From the NCBI RefSeq assembly GCF_000158475.2, contig NZ_KI392030.1, positions 369,628-433,627 of the forward strand: a stretch of 64,000 nt of DNA, read 5' to 3'. A program made the position numbers and the translations under genes. Shown here one piece after another: positions 1 to 8,404 of this stretch. The notes beneath the pieces are model-generated. The model saw only the letters and a program-made list of their open reading frames with translations, did no database searches and was not told the origin of the DNA. Every line of letters starts with the position of its first letter. The stretch's first letter is position 1. Origin of the DNA: Oxalobacter paraformigenes. GTDB taxonomy: Bacteria > Pseudomonadota > Gammaproteobacteria > Burkholderiales > Burkholderiaceae_D.

Positions 1-1
1 A

Positions 2-205
2 GCCAGTCTTTTCTCTGAAAACTACAATAACAACGGCAACAAGATGGGGACATCCTTTGAATTTGCCGACCATATCGGTGTCGGATATGTCTTCAGAAAC
101 AATTTCGATTTGGGCCTGAGAGTTCAGCACTATTCCAATGCCGGTATCAGCAAACCGAACGATGGTGAAAATTTCATCGTATTGCGTGGCGCTTATCGTT
201 TCTGA
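2..205 (+). CDS. pagL: Lipid A 3-O-deacylase PagL-like, C-terminal part
   Basis: This is the last 67 residues of an outer-membrane beta-barrel enzyme; the start lies outside the window. The reading frame beginning at base 2 contains RVQHYSNAGISKPNDGENF, which matches the PagL active-site region: the His and Ser of HYS and the downstream Glu of GEN correspond to the known His-Ser-Glu catalytic set. The protein ends in Phe, as expected for a BAM-assembled barrel. PagL removes the 3-O-linked acyl chain from lipid A in the outer membrane, altering LPS recognition and packing. The family assignment rests on this motif and the terminal Phe; the missing N-terminus should carry a signal peptide. Confidence 0.8.
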   Translation, partial: ASLFSENYNNNGNKMGTSFEFADHIGVGYVFRNNFDLGLRVQHYSNAGISKPNDGENFIVLRGAYRF

Positions 206-233
206 CAACTTCTGACAATACGGAACGAATATC

Positions 234-1139
234 TTGAATACCCCGACTTTGCCCCGAATTGCCTTTATCGGTATCGGACTGATGGGCTTGCCTATGGCTG
301 CCAGACTGGTCAGGGCGGGCTATCCACTGTGGGCCTGGAACCGGACTCGCGAAAAAGCCCTTCCATTGGCCCAGCTTGGCGCGAACATTGCCTATTCCCT
401 GGAGGAGGCGGTCAGATCCGCAGATATCGTTATTACCATGCTGGAGGCAGGCCCGGTAGTCAAGAGCGTCATAGAGCTGATGCTGCCATCACTGCGGCCG
501 GATACCCTGGTAATCGACATGAGCTCAACCAAACAGTCGGAAGCCAGAGACGTTCATCAACTGCTGATGCCAAAGCAAGTCTCTTTTCTGGATGCGCCGG
601 TTTCCGGGGGCGTGGTCGGCGCGGAAGCGGGCACCTTGGCCATTATGGCCGGGGGAAGTCCAGAAGATTTTCAGCGTGCCAAACCGGTATTTGAAGTGAT
701 GGGACGTCCTGCTTTGGTCGGCCCTGTCGGAAGCGGACAGATTGCCAAATTGTGCAATCAGCTCATTGTCGGCGGAACAGTCGCTATCGTGGCGGAAGCC
801 ATGTTGCTGGCTCAGGCCGGAGGAGCCGACCCGGCTGCCATGCGAAATGCGATACGTGGAGGGTTTGCCGAAAGCAGGATACTTGAAGTGCATGGGCAAC
901 GTATGCTGGACCGTAATTTCAAACCGGGCGGCCAGATTAAAAGCCAGGCAAAAGATCATGCCAATATTGTGGCTGCAGCTCGGGATGCAGGATTACAATT
1001 GCCGTTGACCGCTGTTGTAGCCGATTTGTTTAACGGTTTGCTGGCGGATCATGCAGAAGCGGATCAGGCGGCGGCATTGCTGGCTTTGGAAAAACTGAAC
1101 AACGCTGTCCGGCTGGGCGACAAACCGGATCAGTTTTGA
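234..1139 (+). CDS. Beta-hydroxyacid dehydrogenase, tartronate semialdehyde reductase type
   Basis: A 301-residue NAD(P)-dependent reductase of the 6-phosphogluconate/3-hydroxyisobutyrate dehydrogenase family. It shows the Rossmann motif GIGLMG (residues 13-18), the substrate motif DAPVSGG, the catalytic Lys about residue 172 in GSGQIAKLCNQ, and the DRNFKPG segment typical of 2-hydroxy-3-oxopropionate reductases (GarR/GlxR). Such enzymes reduce tartronate semialdehyde to glycerate, the step after glyoxylate carboligase in glyoxylate assimilation. The substrate is inferred; related paralogs act on other beta-hydroxyacids. The start is a TTG with a weak upstream GGAACGA. The gene lies only 28 bases after the pagL stop but is functionally unrelated, and a strong terminator hairpin follows. 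Confidence 0.8.
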   Translation: MNTPTLPRIAFIGIGLMGLPMAARLVRAGYPLWAWNRTREKALPLAQLGANIAYSLEEAVRSADIVITMLEAGPVVKSVIELMLPSLRPDTLVIDMSSTKQSEARDVHQLLMPKQVSFLDAPVSGGVVGAEAGTLAIMAGGSPEDFQRAKPVFEVMGRPALVGPVGSGQIAKLCNQLIVGGTVAIVAEAMLLAQAGGADPAAMRNAIRGGFAESRILEVHGQRMLDRNFKPGGQIKSQAKDHANIVAAARDAGLQLPLTAVVADLFNGLLADHAEADQAAALLALEKLNNAVRLGDKPDQF

Positions 1140-1154
1140 GATACGAATCTTTTT

Positions 1155-1192
1155 CCGACAAAAAACGCGACAGATGGTCGCGTTTTTGTCGG
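1155..1192 (+). terminator. Intrinsic terminator after the reductase gene
   Basis: The arms CCGACAAAAAACGCGAC and GTCGCGTTTTTGTCGG pair around an AGATG loop with one bulged base. The GC-rich core is followed by T runs. An A run on the other side could let it work in both directions. Confidence 0.7.
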
Positions 1193-1249
1193 ATGTTTTT
1201 CTTTTGGCCTGGCCCAACGATTAATCCTGTTTTTCTCACCTGTCAGAAA

Positions 1250-1288
1250 TACAAACGCCCGAGGTAAGAAGAGGAGAGGGCGTTTGTA
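1250..1288 (-). terminator. Probable terminator for the aminotransferase gene
   Basis: A perfect 11-bp inverted repeat (TACAAACGCCC / GGGCGTTTGTA) with a 17-base loop lies just beyond the stop of the minus-strand aminotransferase. The T tract after it is short, so termination is likely but not certain. Confidence 0.5.
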
Positions 1289-1316
1289 CAAGTTGAGAGA
1301 AAGAGAGGCAGTGGGG

Positions 1317-2552
1317 TCAGGAGCGGGATCGGGCCTGCTGTGCGGCACTGGCATGCTGATTGGCATAAGACTGATGAGCGGCTGCCTCAGCCTCACCGAC
1401 CTTGACCGGATAGCCCATCTTGGACAAGACCGACCCCAAAGCCGACAAACACAACATGACATTGGCCGATTGGGCCGTATATCCCATCAAACCGAAACGC
1501 CAGACCTTGCCCGCCAACGGGCCCAACCCTGCCCCGATTTCCAGGTTGAATTCGGAAAGCAGCTTCGAACGTACCTCCGCTTCATTAATGCCTTCCGGCA
1601 CCATAATGGCACTGATCTGCGGCAACCGGTTTTCTTCTTTCACCAGGAACTTCAATCCCATTGCTTCAAAGCCGGCTTTCAACGCCTGATAGTGTCTCTG
1701 ATGACGCGCCCAGGTATTTTCAATCCCTTCTTCTTTCAGCAACAGCAGGGCTTCATGCAAGGCAAACAGACCGTTAATCGGCGCCGTGTGATGGTACGTT
1801 CTGACTGTATTGCCCCAGTAGTTCAGAATCAGGTTCAAATCCATGAACCAGCTCTGAACCTTGTCTTTGCGGCCAGTCACATAGTCGATGACCCGGTCGG
1901 AATACGTGACCGGAGACAGACCCGGCGTGCAGGACAGGCATTTCTGGCTGGCGGAATAAACGGCATCCAGCTCCCACTCTTTGACATAAAGCGGACAGCC
2001 AGCCAGCGAAGTGACCGCGTCAACGATGGTCAGGCAGTCGTACCGGTGAGCTACTTCAGCCAGGGCTTTGGCGTCGGAAACGCAACCGGTCGACGTTTCG
2101 GCATGGACGAAAGCCACGACCCGGGCGTCCGGGTTTTTCTTCAGGGTATCTTCCAGCGCGTTCGGATCGACCGGTTCTCCCCAGGTCCCTTCCACGATGA
2201 CCGGCGTGGCTTTGCAACGCTCGACATTTTCGATCATGCGCCCGCCAAAGACGCCGTTACGACAAACGACGACTTTGTCTCCCGGAGCCACCATGTTGAC
2301 GAAACAGCTTTCCATACCGACGGAGCCCGGTCCTGAAATCGGATAGGTCAACTGGTTGTCGGTCTGGAAGGCATACCGTAACAGGGATTTGAGTTCGTCC
2401 ATCATCTCGACGAAAGCCGGATCAAGATAGCCAATGACGGGAAGGCTCATTGCCGCCAGTACGCGCGGATTGATGTTGGAGGGGCCAGGCCCCATCAAGA
2501 CGCGTTGTGGCGGATGAAATGAGGTAATTTTTTTATGCGAAGCTGCTGCCAT
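1317..2552 (-). CDS. Serine/alanine-glyoxylate aminotransferase family protein
   Basis: A 411-residue PLP-dependent class V aminotransferase. The N-terminal PPQRVLMGPGPSNINPRVL and the SASQKCLSCTPG segment, whose Lys (about residue 204) should bind PLP, are typical of the AGXT / serine-glyoxylate / ureidoglycine-glyoxylate aminotransferase group. It would transfer an amino group to glyoxylate to make glycine, giving serine or alanine a link to glyoxylate metabolism. The donor cannot be read from sequence. The ATG at 2552 (MAAASHKKI) is chosen because homology begins there; the frame stays open upstream to 2783, but that part overlaps the next gene and looks non-coding. It is downstream of a PanE-like gene on the same strand, and close to a tartronate-semialdehyde-type reductase. 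Confidence 0.83.
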   Translation of the reverse strand: MAAASHKKITSFHPPQRVLMGPGPSNINPRVLAAMSLPVIGYLDPAFVEMMDELKSLLRYAFQTDNQLTYPISGPGSVGMESCFVNMVAPGDKVVVCRNGVFGGRMIENVERCKATPVIVEGTWGEPVDPNALEDTLKKNPDARVVAFVHAETSTGCVSDAKALAEVAHRYDCLTIVDAVTSLAGCPLYVKEWELDAVYSASQKCLSCTPGLSPVTYSDRVIDYVTGRKDKVQSWFMDLNLILNYWGNTVRTYHHTAPINGLFALHEALLLLKEEGIENTWARHQRHYQALKAGFEAMGLKFLVKEENRLPQISAIMVPEGINEAEVRSKLLSEFNLEIGAGLGPLAGKVWRFGLMGYTAQSANVMLCLSALGSVLSKMGYPVKVGEAEAAAHQSYANQHASAAQQARSRS

Positions 2553-2712
2553 GATTTTTTTTGTCTCACTAGGAAATAAAAAGTTTGTCAGGAGATGGGG
2601 TGCCTGACCCAAATAATGTCCTAATCCATTATTTTCCACCATTTTCTGTTCCTGGAACAGATTTCTCTGCCCCGGCCTGTTCAGTCCAGGGCAGTTGTCG
2701 CTTTTTTGACGA

Positions 2713-3720
2713 TCAACACGGTTCCATTTTGACTTTGCCGTGTTCTTCTTCCATCGTCTTGGCCAGCAGTTTGACCAGGGCATAGACCGCGTTGATGGAC
2801 GGGGTGGCCGTGTTGGTGATGCGGCCCAGCTCGACCACGGAACCTACCAGCGCATCAATTTCGGGCGCTCTTCCCGCTTCCACATCCTGCAGCATGGAAG
2901 TTTTGTGTTTGCCCACTTTTTCTGCTCCCCGTATCCGTTTTTCCAGCGGTACCCGGAATTCAATGCCCAGTTTGTTGGCGATTCGCTGGGCTTCTATCAT
3001 CATGTTTCCGGCCAGTTCACGCGACAAGGGGTACTGGCAGATGTCGACCAGGGTGGAGTGCGACAGGGAACTGATGGGGTTGAAGCTCAGGTTGCCCCAC
3101 AGTTTCAGCCAGATTTCGGCACGGATGTTTTCCAAAATGGGTGATTTGAAGCCGGCTTTGATGAAGGCTTCGGAAACTTTCTGGGCCCGTTCGGTCACGC
3201 TTCCATCCAGCTCGCCTATCGGGAAACGGTCTCCTTCGATGTGTTTGACCACACCCGGGGCAATCAGGGCAGACGCGGGATAAACCACGCAACCCAAAAT
3301 ACGTTCGGCCGGGATGTTGGCACTGATCAGTCCACTCGGATCGACGCTTTGGACGCGCTGGCCTTCATGGGGGCCTCCGTGTTTGTGGAAGTACCAGAAC
3401 GGAATGCCGTTTTGCATGGTGACAACGACGGTGTCCGGACCGAACAGTTTGGGCACGTCGTTGGCGACCGCATCGACCTGATGGGCTTTCAAAGCCAGAA
3501 TGACCACGTCCTGTGGTCCTACTTCATCATAGTTGTTGGTGGCTTTGACGTCCCTGGCAACGTGTTCTGTCCCGTCTTCCATGATCAGCTTCATGCCGTC
3601 TTTTCTGATGGCTTCCAGGTTCGCACCCCGCACGATGAAGGTCACGTCTTCTCCGGACAACGCCAGCTTCACCCCAACGTAGCCTCCTATCGCTCCGGCT
3701 CCTATGATCGCAATTTTCAT
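2713..3720 (-). CDS. 2-dehydropantoate 2-reductase (ApbA/PanE) family protein
   Basis: A 335-residue NADPH-dependent reductase with the Rossmann motif GAGAIGGYVG at residues 7-16 and the family's C-terminal helical domain (NPISSLSHSTL, then EAGRAPEIDALVGSVVELGR). Ketopantoate reductase makes pantoate for coenzyme A. This form is longer than the usual 290-310 residues, because of an insertion around MQNGIPFWYFHKHGG. Longer paralogs occur in many Burkholderiales beside catabolic genes and may reduce other 2-keto acids, so a role in pantothenate synthesis is possible but unproven. It probably shares a transcript with the downstream aminotransferase, separated by 160 bases. Confidence 0.75.
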   Translation of the reverse strand: MKIAIIGAGAIGGYVGVKLALSGEDVTFIVRGANLEAIRKDGMKLIMEDGTEHVARDVKATNNYDEVGPQDVVILALKAHQVDAVANDVPKLFGPDTVVVTMQNGIPFWYFHKHGGPHEGQRVQSVDPSGLISANIPAERILGCVVYPASALIAPGVVKHIEGDRFPIGELDGSVTERAQKVSEAFIKAGFKSPILENIRAEIWLKLWGNLSFNPISSLSHSTLVDICQYPLSRELAGNMMIEAQRIANKLGIEFRVPLEKRIRGAEKVGKHKTSMLQDVEAGRAPEIDALVGSVVELGRITNTATPSINAVYALVKLLAKTMEEEHGKVKMEPC

Positions 3721-4185
3721 GTTCTTTCCCTTTTAAATATCGTCTACGCCTGAATTTTTCAGCATGATTTATATGGCCATTATGAAATCACCAGACTTTA
3801 TTTCGGTAAACAGCAAGTAAGGGTAAGTATATGATGAAAATACCCTGATTTACGAAAATTCCTGAGTTAATTAGGAGGAAATATGAAAAATTTTTGGAAA
3901 ACGAGCCATTTATTCAGCAATTATGAATAAAAATTTCTTTTGATGACAACAGCGTTTTTGCCTAAGTTGTTCATTTTCAGCCAGTTACCTTATAAAATCG
4001 CCCGAAAGGAAATTTTCCTCTTCGAAAACTTTTTTGAAATGTGGGTACAATATCTGCAGATCAGAATGGCAGGAAGATTTGGAAGGAAAAGTCACCCTGT
4101 CACCTTGATAGCGACAGTTTCCAGCAAAAAGTCCGCATCGCGGATCAGACTTTCGTAAAATTCATCTAGGAAAAGGAGTGTGACC
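3721..4185. other. AT-rich divergent intergenic region upstream of dps
   Basis: This 465-base stretch separates the divergent panE-like and dps genes. No convincing long gene was found. It holds a 15-codon open frame with a consensus ribosome site (3871-3930) and a possible -10 box TACAAT at 4046-4051 for dps with no good -35 partner. Confidence 0.5.
3883..3930 (+). CDS. Possible 15-residue leader peptide
   Basis: The frame MKNFWKTSHLFSNYE follows TTAGGAGGAAAT, a near-perfect Shine-Dalgarno at 3871-3882 with normal spacing to ATG. Such a good ribosome site before so short a frame suggests a leader peptide or the remains of a longer gene. It is not known to me. The dps start is 255 bases downstream, so a link to dps is speculative. 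Chance occurrence in AT-rich sequence cannot be excluded. Confidence 0.25.
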   Translation: MKNFWKTSHLFSNYE

Positions 4186-4707
4186 ATGAACATCCCGGCA
4201 ATTGAAATCGGAATCAGTGACAAAGACAGAGAAATCATCAGTAACGGTTTGTCGCGAATGCTGGCAGACAGTTTTTGCCTGTATCTGAAAACACATAATT
4301 ATCACTGGAATGTCAAAGGGCCCATGTTCCAGACATTGCATGTGATGTTTATGGATCAATATACCGAATTGTGGAATGCGTTGGACGAAATTGCCGAACG
4401 TATTCGTTCGCTCGGTTTTCCTGCTCCAGGAACCATGGCCGAATTTGCCACACTTTCCGCTATTAAAGAAGTAGAAGGTGTTCCATCGGCCGAAGACATG
4501 ATTCGCGATGTTATCGTTGCCTCGCAAACAGTAACCCGTACGGCGCGGGAAGTGCTGGATTTGGCCGACAAGGCAAACGATCAGCCAACAATTGACCTGA
4601 TGACCCAGCGTTTGCAGATTCATGAGAAAAATGCATGGATGCTGAGAAGCTTGCTTGAGAGTGGTTCAGGCGAAGCTGTAGCTGTTTCCAAACGGAAGAA
4701 AAAATAA
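4186..4707 (+). CDS. dps: Dps-family ferritin-like DNA-protection protein
   Basis: A 173-residue ferritin-like protein with the Dps signature HNYHWNVKGPMFQTLH (residues 37-52) followed by an acidic helix ending DEIAERI, which supply the His, Asp and Glu ligands of the inter-subunit ferroxidase site. Dps dodecamers oxidise and store iron using peroxide and protect DNA during starvation and oxidative stress. The C-terminal tail is rich in Lys/Arg (SKRKKK), suggesting direct DNA binding. The ATG at 4186 is preferred to the GTG at 4180, since AGGAG at 4174-4178 is well spaced only for the ATG. It is a single-gene unit closed by a hairpin terminator. For an anaerobe this is a plausible oxygen-tolerance gene. 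Confidence 0.93.
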   Translation: MNIPAIEIGISDKDREIISNGLSRMLADSFCLYLKTHNYHWNVKGPMFQTLHVMFMDQYTELWNALDEIAERIRSLGFPAPGTMAEFATLSAIKEVEGVPSAEDMIRDVIVASQTVTRTAREVLDLADKANDQPTIDLMTQRLQIHEKNAWMLRSLLESGSGEAVAVSKRKKK

Positions 4708-4720
4708 AGTGAAAGAACGG

Positions 4721-4755
4721 AAAAACCTTGCTGAACTTGAACAAGCAAGGTTTTT
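4721..4755. terminator. Bidirectional terminator between dps and the SNF2 helicase
   Basis: AAAAACCTTGCT and AGCAAGGTTTTT form a 12-bp stem with A and T runs at its two ends, between convergent genes. It can terminate transcription from both sides. Confidence 0.8.
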
Positions 4756-4763
4756 CACGGAAA

Positions 4764-7700
4764 CTATTCTTCGGAAGCATCCTGTTCTTCAAGTGGCCTG
4801 AAAAGGGATTGAAGATCTTCCGGAGTGATTTGGACGTGTTGCGCCTGACCGGATGAAAGCATGGCGTTTGCCAGGTCAGCCTTGCGTTGCTGCAATTCCT
4901 GAATTTGTTCCTCAAGAGTGCCTTTGGCGATCAGTTTGTACACAAACACAGGTTTGTCCTGCCCGATTCGCCACGCCCGATCTGTTGCCTGATTTTCGAC
5001 AGCCGGATTCCACCATGGATCGTAGTGAATGACTGTATCGGCAGCCGTCAGATTCAATCCCACTCCACCGGCTTTAAGGCTGATCAGGAAAACAGGGACC
5101 TTGCCGTCCTGAAAATGGCGTATGGCGGAAGCGCGGTCGGCCGTGTCTCCGGTCAACAAGGCATAAGGAATTCGCCGGCTATTCAATTCTTTCTCGATAA
5201 GGCTCAGCATGCTGGTAAACTGGGAGAAAACGAGAATATGCCGTTTTTCCAGCAGTAATTCTTCCAGCATTTCCATCAGTTCGCTCAATTTGGCGGAGGC
5301 GTTAAGCGTTTTCTTATAAGCCGATCCTCTTAAAAGCCGTGGATCGCAACAAACCTGACGTAACTTCAAAAGGGCTTCGAGAATAATGATCTGGCAGTGG
5401 GCGATGCCGTATTTCGCAATTTCGTCCTGTACTTTTTTGTCCATCAATTCCCGGACGGATTCATAAATCTGGCGTTGGGCATTCGTCAGTTCTACGTACC
5501 GTACCATTTCTGTTTTCATAGGCAATTCGCGGGCGACTTTGTCTTTGGTCCGGCGAAGCAAAAAAGGCCTGATTCGCCGGTAAAGCAATTCCTGTCTGGC
5601 TTCATCTCCCGTTTTTTCTATCGAATGACGAAATTCACTGTTGAATGTTTTTTCATTGCCCAGTAAACCCGGCAGCAGGAAATGAAACTGGGACCACAGT
5701 TCTCCCAAATGATTTTCAAGTGGCGTACCGGTCAGACAGAGTTTGTGGCGTGCACGGAGTGTCGAGGCTATTTGCGTGGCTTTTGAACGGATGTTTTTGA
5801 TATATTGAGACTCATCCAGTATGAGCAGGTGAAATTCGTGTTGCAGTAGTATGTCTTCGTCACGAGGCAGCAAGGCATATGTAGTCAGGACGATATCGGA
5901 TTGTTCAATCCGGGAAAAATATTTTGCGCGGTCTTTGCCCTGAAGGAGAAGCACTTTTAAAGACGGCGTGAAGCGGGAGGCCTCATCCTGCCAGTTGCTC
6001 ATCAAACTTGTCGGCGCCACGATTAATGCGGGGTTCGTCAGGCGTCCTGCTTCTTTTTCAAGAAGGATATGCGAGAGGGTCTGCAGGGTTTTACCGAGTC
6101 CCATATCGTCGGCGAGAATGCCCGCCAGACTGTATTCCCGAAGAAACTGCATCCAGGAGAGTCCCTCGATTTGATAATCGCGCAAAGTCGCCTTGAGTGA
6201 AACGGGCGGTTTGACGGTTTTGACGCCATTGAAAGCGAGCAGCTTTTTGCCCATTTCCAGTAACGAGGCGCCATTGAGCCATTGCAGGGGCAGATTTTCG
6301 TCGAGTTCGGCAAGACGTGCCGAATCAAGCCGGTGAAGCGGTATCGATGTTTTTGAAGGTTCCAGATAATAAAGTTCTCCCAGTATTTTCAAAATGGGCC
6401 GGATTATCTTCCACGGCAAGGCCACTCTGTTTTTATTGGGCAAGGTTGCCAGTAAAGAGTCGGTATCCGATCTTGAATCGAGATTTTTGTATTCGAAACT
6501 TTCCGGATATTTCTGGACAAGGGGCAGTAAAAGAGGAAAAAGGGAAAAATGTTTTTTACCGACGATAATGCCCAGTTCCAGATTGAACCAGTCCTTGTCA
6601 AGATTTTCATCGGTTTCATTGATGCTGGCATACCATTTCTGGATATTTTGCAAGTCATAACGGTAGTCTGGAGACTTCTCGATTTTCCAGCCCGCTTCCT
6701 TTAAGTCCTCCAGATTTTCCTGGGTAAAATGTAACCATTCCGTAGGAGAATCCATCTCCAGTACTCCGGGAAGCGTGTACAAAGGGGAAAGATTATCGCT
6801 TACCTGGCGAAAACCGAACGACACAAGCAGATCGCACATTGCGTTTTCGGTAAAGACATTACGAACGATACGTTCGATGACAATATCGTTTTTTGAGCGA
6901 ATAACCGGTAAATCCGATCCAAGAAAAACGGTCTTGCCATCATAGTCGAACTTCAACTGGGCGAAATCGAACCATTCGGGTGTTTCGTTTTCATTATAAA
7001 AATGTGGCTTGCTTCCCAGATAAAGAATCGGTTGGGGGTCGATGTTTTCAATGGTATTTTCTTCAAGCGGTTCAGGTGGGGGAATGATGTTTTCGATCCC
7101 TTTTTCCATTAGCAGTCTTGACACCGTCTTTTTGTCTTTGACCGGAATAAGCGGAGCCTGGGCAATCAGATCCTGTATTTCACTGATGGAAAAGCAAGTC
7201 ATGTTGTCTGGAAGGATCAATTCTCCACATGTCAGGTTTTCCATGTACCAGGCCGGTTCAGTCGGAAGAATATAGTCTATTGTCGTGGATGAATGACGTG
7301 ATTTTACAGCAGGCGCGGCAAATTCCCAGCGTAATCTGAGGCTTGTTCCCGTTTCATTCCAGGCCAGTTTGGCTTCTCTGGGCGCTGCCGTGCGTAGAGG
7401 AAAAACCAGTCCCTTCCCGATATCCGGCAAAGCGTTTGTCCAGTACAAACGTTTTTGGCCCAGCAATGTTTCCAGGAGCCGGGCTCCCAGTTTTCCTTTG
7501 GGTTCGGCTATACAGGGGCCCGGTAATGTCGAGCCGCTACGAAGGGCAATAAAAAGACGGATCGGTTCTTCATCGTCAGCAGTGAAATAATCCGGCTTTT
7601 CCTGAAGAAGGGGATCGACTTCCGTCATGGGAACAATCGACGAGAATTCACCGCTTGACTTGTAACGTGCGCGGCAAATACTGACAAACAGGCGTTTGTC

Positions 7701-8147
7701 GGACTGATCGGGGGAAAGAATGTACAGCAGTCCGGAAGACGGTTCATTGTCGTGAACCTTATTGCCGAGGGCATCCGGCGAAGCAGGATAAATGGCTGAA
7801 TAAAGCTTGTGTATCCAGTTCGACAGGGGCGTGGCAGCCTGACCATGTTTGTTTTTGTGCTGGTTTTCGTTCTTTTGGAGAATGGTTAACAGAACAGCTG
7901 CTACATGATGGCAGTTCAGCACAAGAGGACATGAACAGGTTCCCTGAAACTGGATACCTTCGGTAGTGGACTTGATAAATGTGTTTTGCTGGTACGTCTG
8001 GTTGCCGGATTCACGCACTTGGGAACGGATCAGGTTGCCGGAACGCTTTATCTGCAAGACCCGTTTTTTCTGGGCGTATATCAAACCGAGTGAGTATGCT
8101 TTCTGCCCAAATTGCTTTTTAATATCTTTCAGCGTGAAATTCATCAT
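4764..8147 (-). CDS. SWIM zinc-finger SNF2-family helicase
   Basis: An 1127-residue DNA-dependent ATPase. A SWIM zinc-binding motif (CSCPLVLNCHH) lies near residues 70-85, then a long unassigned middle region, then a complete SNF2 core: Walker A ADDMGLGKT near 680-690, Walker B DESQ near 777, and a C-terminal helicase motor containing DPWWNPAVENQATDRAWRIG near 1050. SNF2 proteins of this HepA/RapA-like class remodel nucleic-acid-protein complexes, for example stalled RNA polymerase. The specific target is unknown. No methylase, nuclease or other defence gene is next to it, so there is no contextual support for a DISARM-like role. Two adjacent ATG codons (8147 and 8144) could start it; neither has a strong ribosome site. 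Confidence 0.88.
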   Translation of the reverse strand: MMNFTLKDIKKQFGQKAYSLGLIYAQKKRVLQIKRSGNLIRSQVRESGNQTYQQNTFIKSTTEGIQFQGTCSCPLVLNCHHVAAVLLTILQKNENQHKNKHGQAATPLSNWIHKLYSAIYPASPDALGNKVHDNEPSSGLLYILSPDQSDKRLFVSICRARYKSSGEFSSIVPMTEVDPLLQEKPDYFTADDEEPIRLFIALRSGSTLPGPCIAEPKGKLGARLLETLLGQKRLYWTNALPDIGKGLVFPLRTAAPREAKLAWNETGTSLRLRWEFAAPAVKSRHSSTTIDYILPTEPAWYMENLTCGELILPDNMTCFSISEIQDLIAQAPLIPVKDKKTVSRLLMEKGIENIIPPPEPLEENTIENIDPQPILYLGSKPHFYNENETPEWFDFAQLKFDYDGKTVFLGSDLPVIRSKNDIVIERIVRNVFTENAMCDLLVSFGFRQVSDNLSPLYTLPGVLEMDSPTEWLHFTQENLEDLKEAGWKIEKSPDYRYDLQNIQKWYASINETDENLDKDWFNLELGIIVGKKHFSLFPLLLPLVQKYPESFEYKNLDSRSDTDSLLATLPNKNRVALPWKIIRPILKILGELYYLEPSKTSIPLHRLDSARLAELDENLPLQWLNGASLLEMGKKLLAFNGVKTVKPPVSLKATLRDYQIEGLSWMQFLREYSLAGILADDMGLGKTLQTLSHILLEKEAGRLTNPALIVAPTSLMSNWQDEASRFTPSLKVLLLQGKDRAKYFSRIEQSDIVLTTYALLPRDEDILLQHEFHLLILDESQYIKNIRSKATQIASTLRARHKLCLTGTPLENHLGELWSQFHFLLPGLLGNEKTFNSEFRHSIEKTGDEARQELLYRRIRPFLLRRTKDKVARELPMKTEMVRYVELTNAQRQIYESVRELMDKKVQDEIAKYGIAHCQIIILEALLKLRQVCCDPRLLRGSAYKKTLNASAKLSELMEMLEELLLEKRHILVFSQFTSMLSLIEKELNSRRIPYALLTGDTADRASAIRHFQDGKVPVFLISLKAGGVGLNLTAADTVIHYDPWWNPAVENQATDRAWRIGQDKPVFVYKLIAKGTLEEQIQELQQRKADLANAMLSSGQAQHVQITPEDLQSLFRPLEEQDASEE

Positions 8148-8404
8148 ACCCGTTACTACTGTTGAATCGTACTTTCCGCCAATGAAAAGGATACATTATC
8201 GTTCATAAAATTGGAAAAAGGGAGGGATTTTGACTGGGGTACTGATCGATTTCAATGAATAAAACGATCAGAACGACTGGTTATGTCAGAGAGAAAACCG
8301 GATTCAGGAAAAAAGTGAATCGTTCATGCATGAATTTGCCGAAAATATAGAGTTTGTTCGAGAGAAATGAGTATCATCTCTTTTTTGATTTTTCAGGATA
8401 GGTT

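Noticed and set aside
1284..2336. Long plus-strand open frame of 350 codons
   Set aside because: It lies wholly antisense to the well-supported aminotransferase gene and its translation shows no family features.
3940..4158. 72-codon frame upstream of dps
   Set aside because: No ribosome site, composition like the surrounding AT-rich spacer, no homology recognised.
4764..8147. Defence-island membership of the SNF2 helicase
   Set aside because: Neighbours are dps and tex; no methylase, nuclease, phospholipase or DUF1998-type gene is present.
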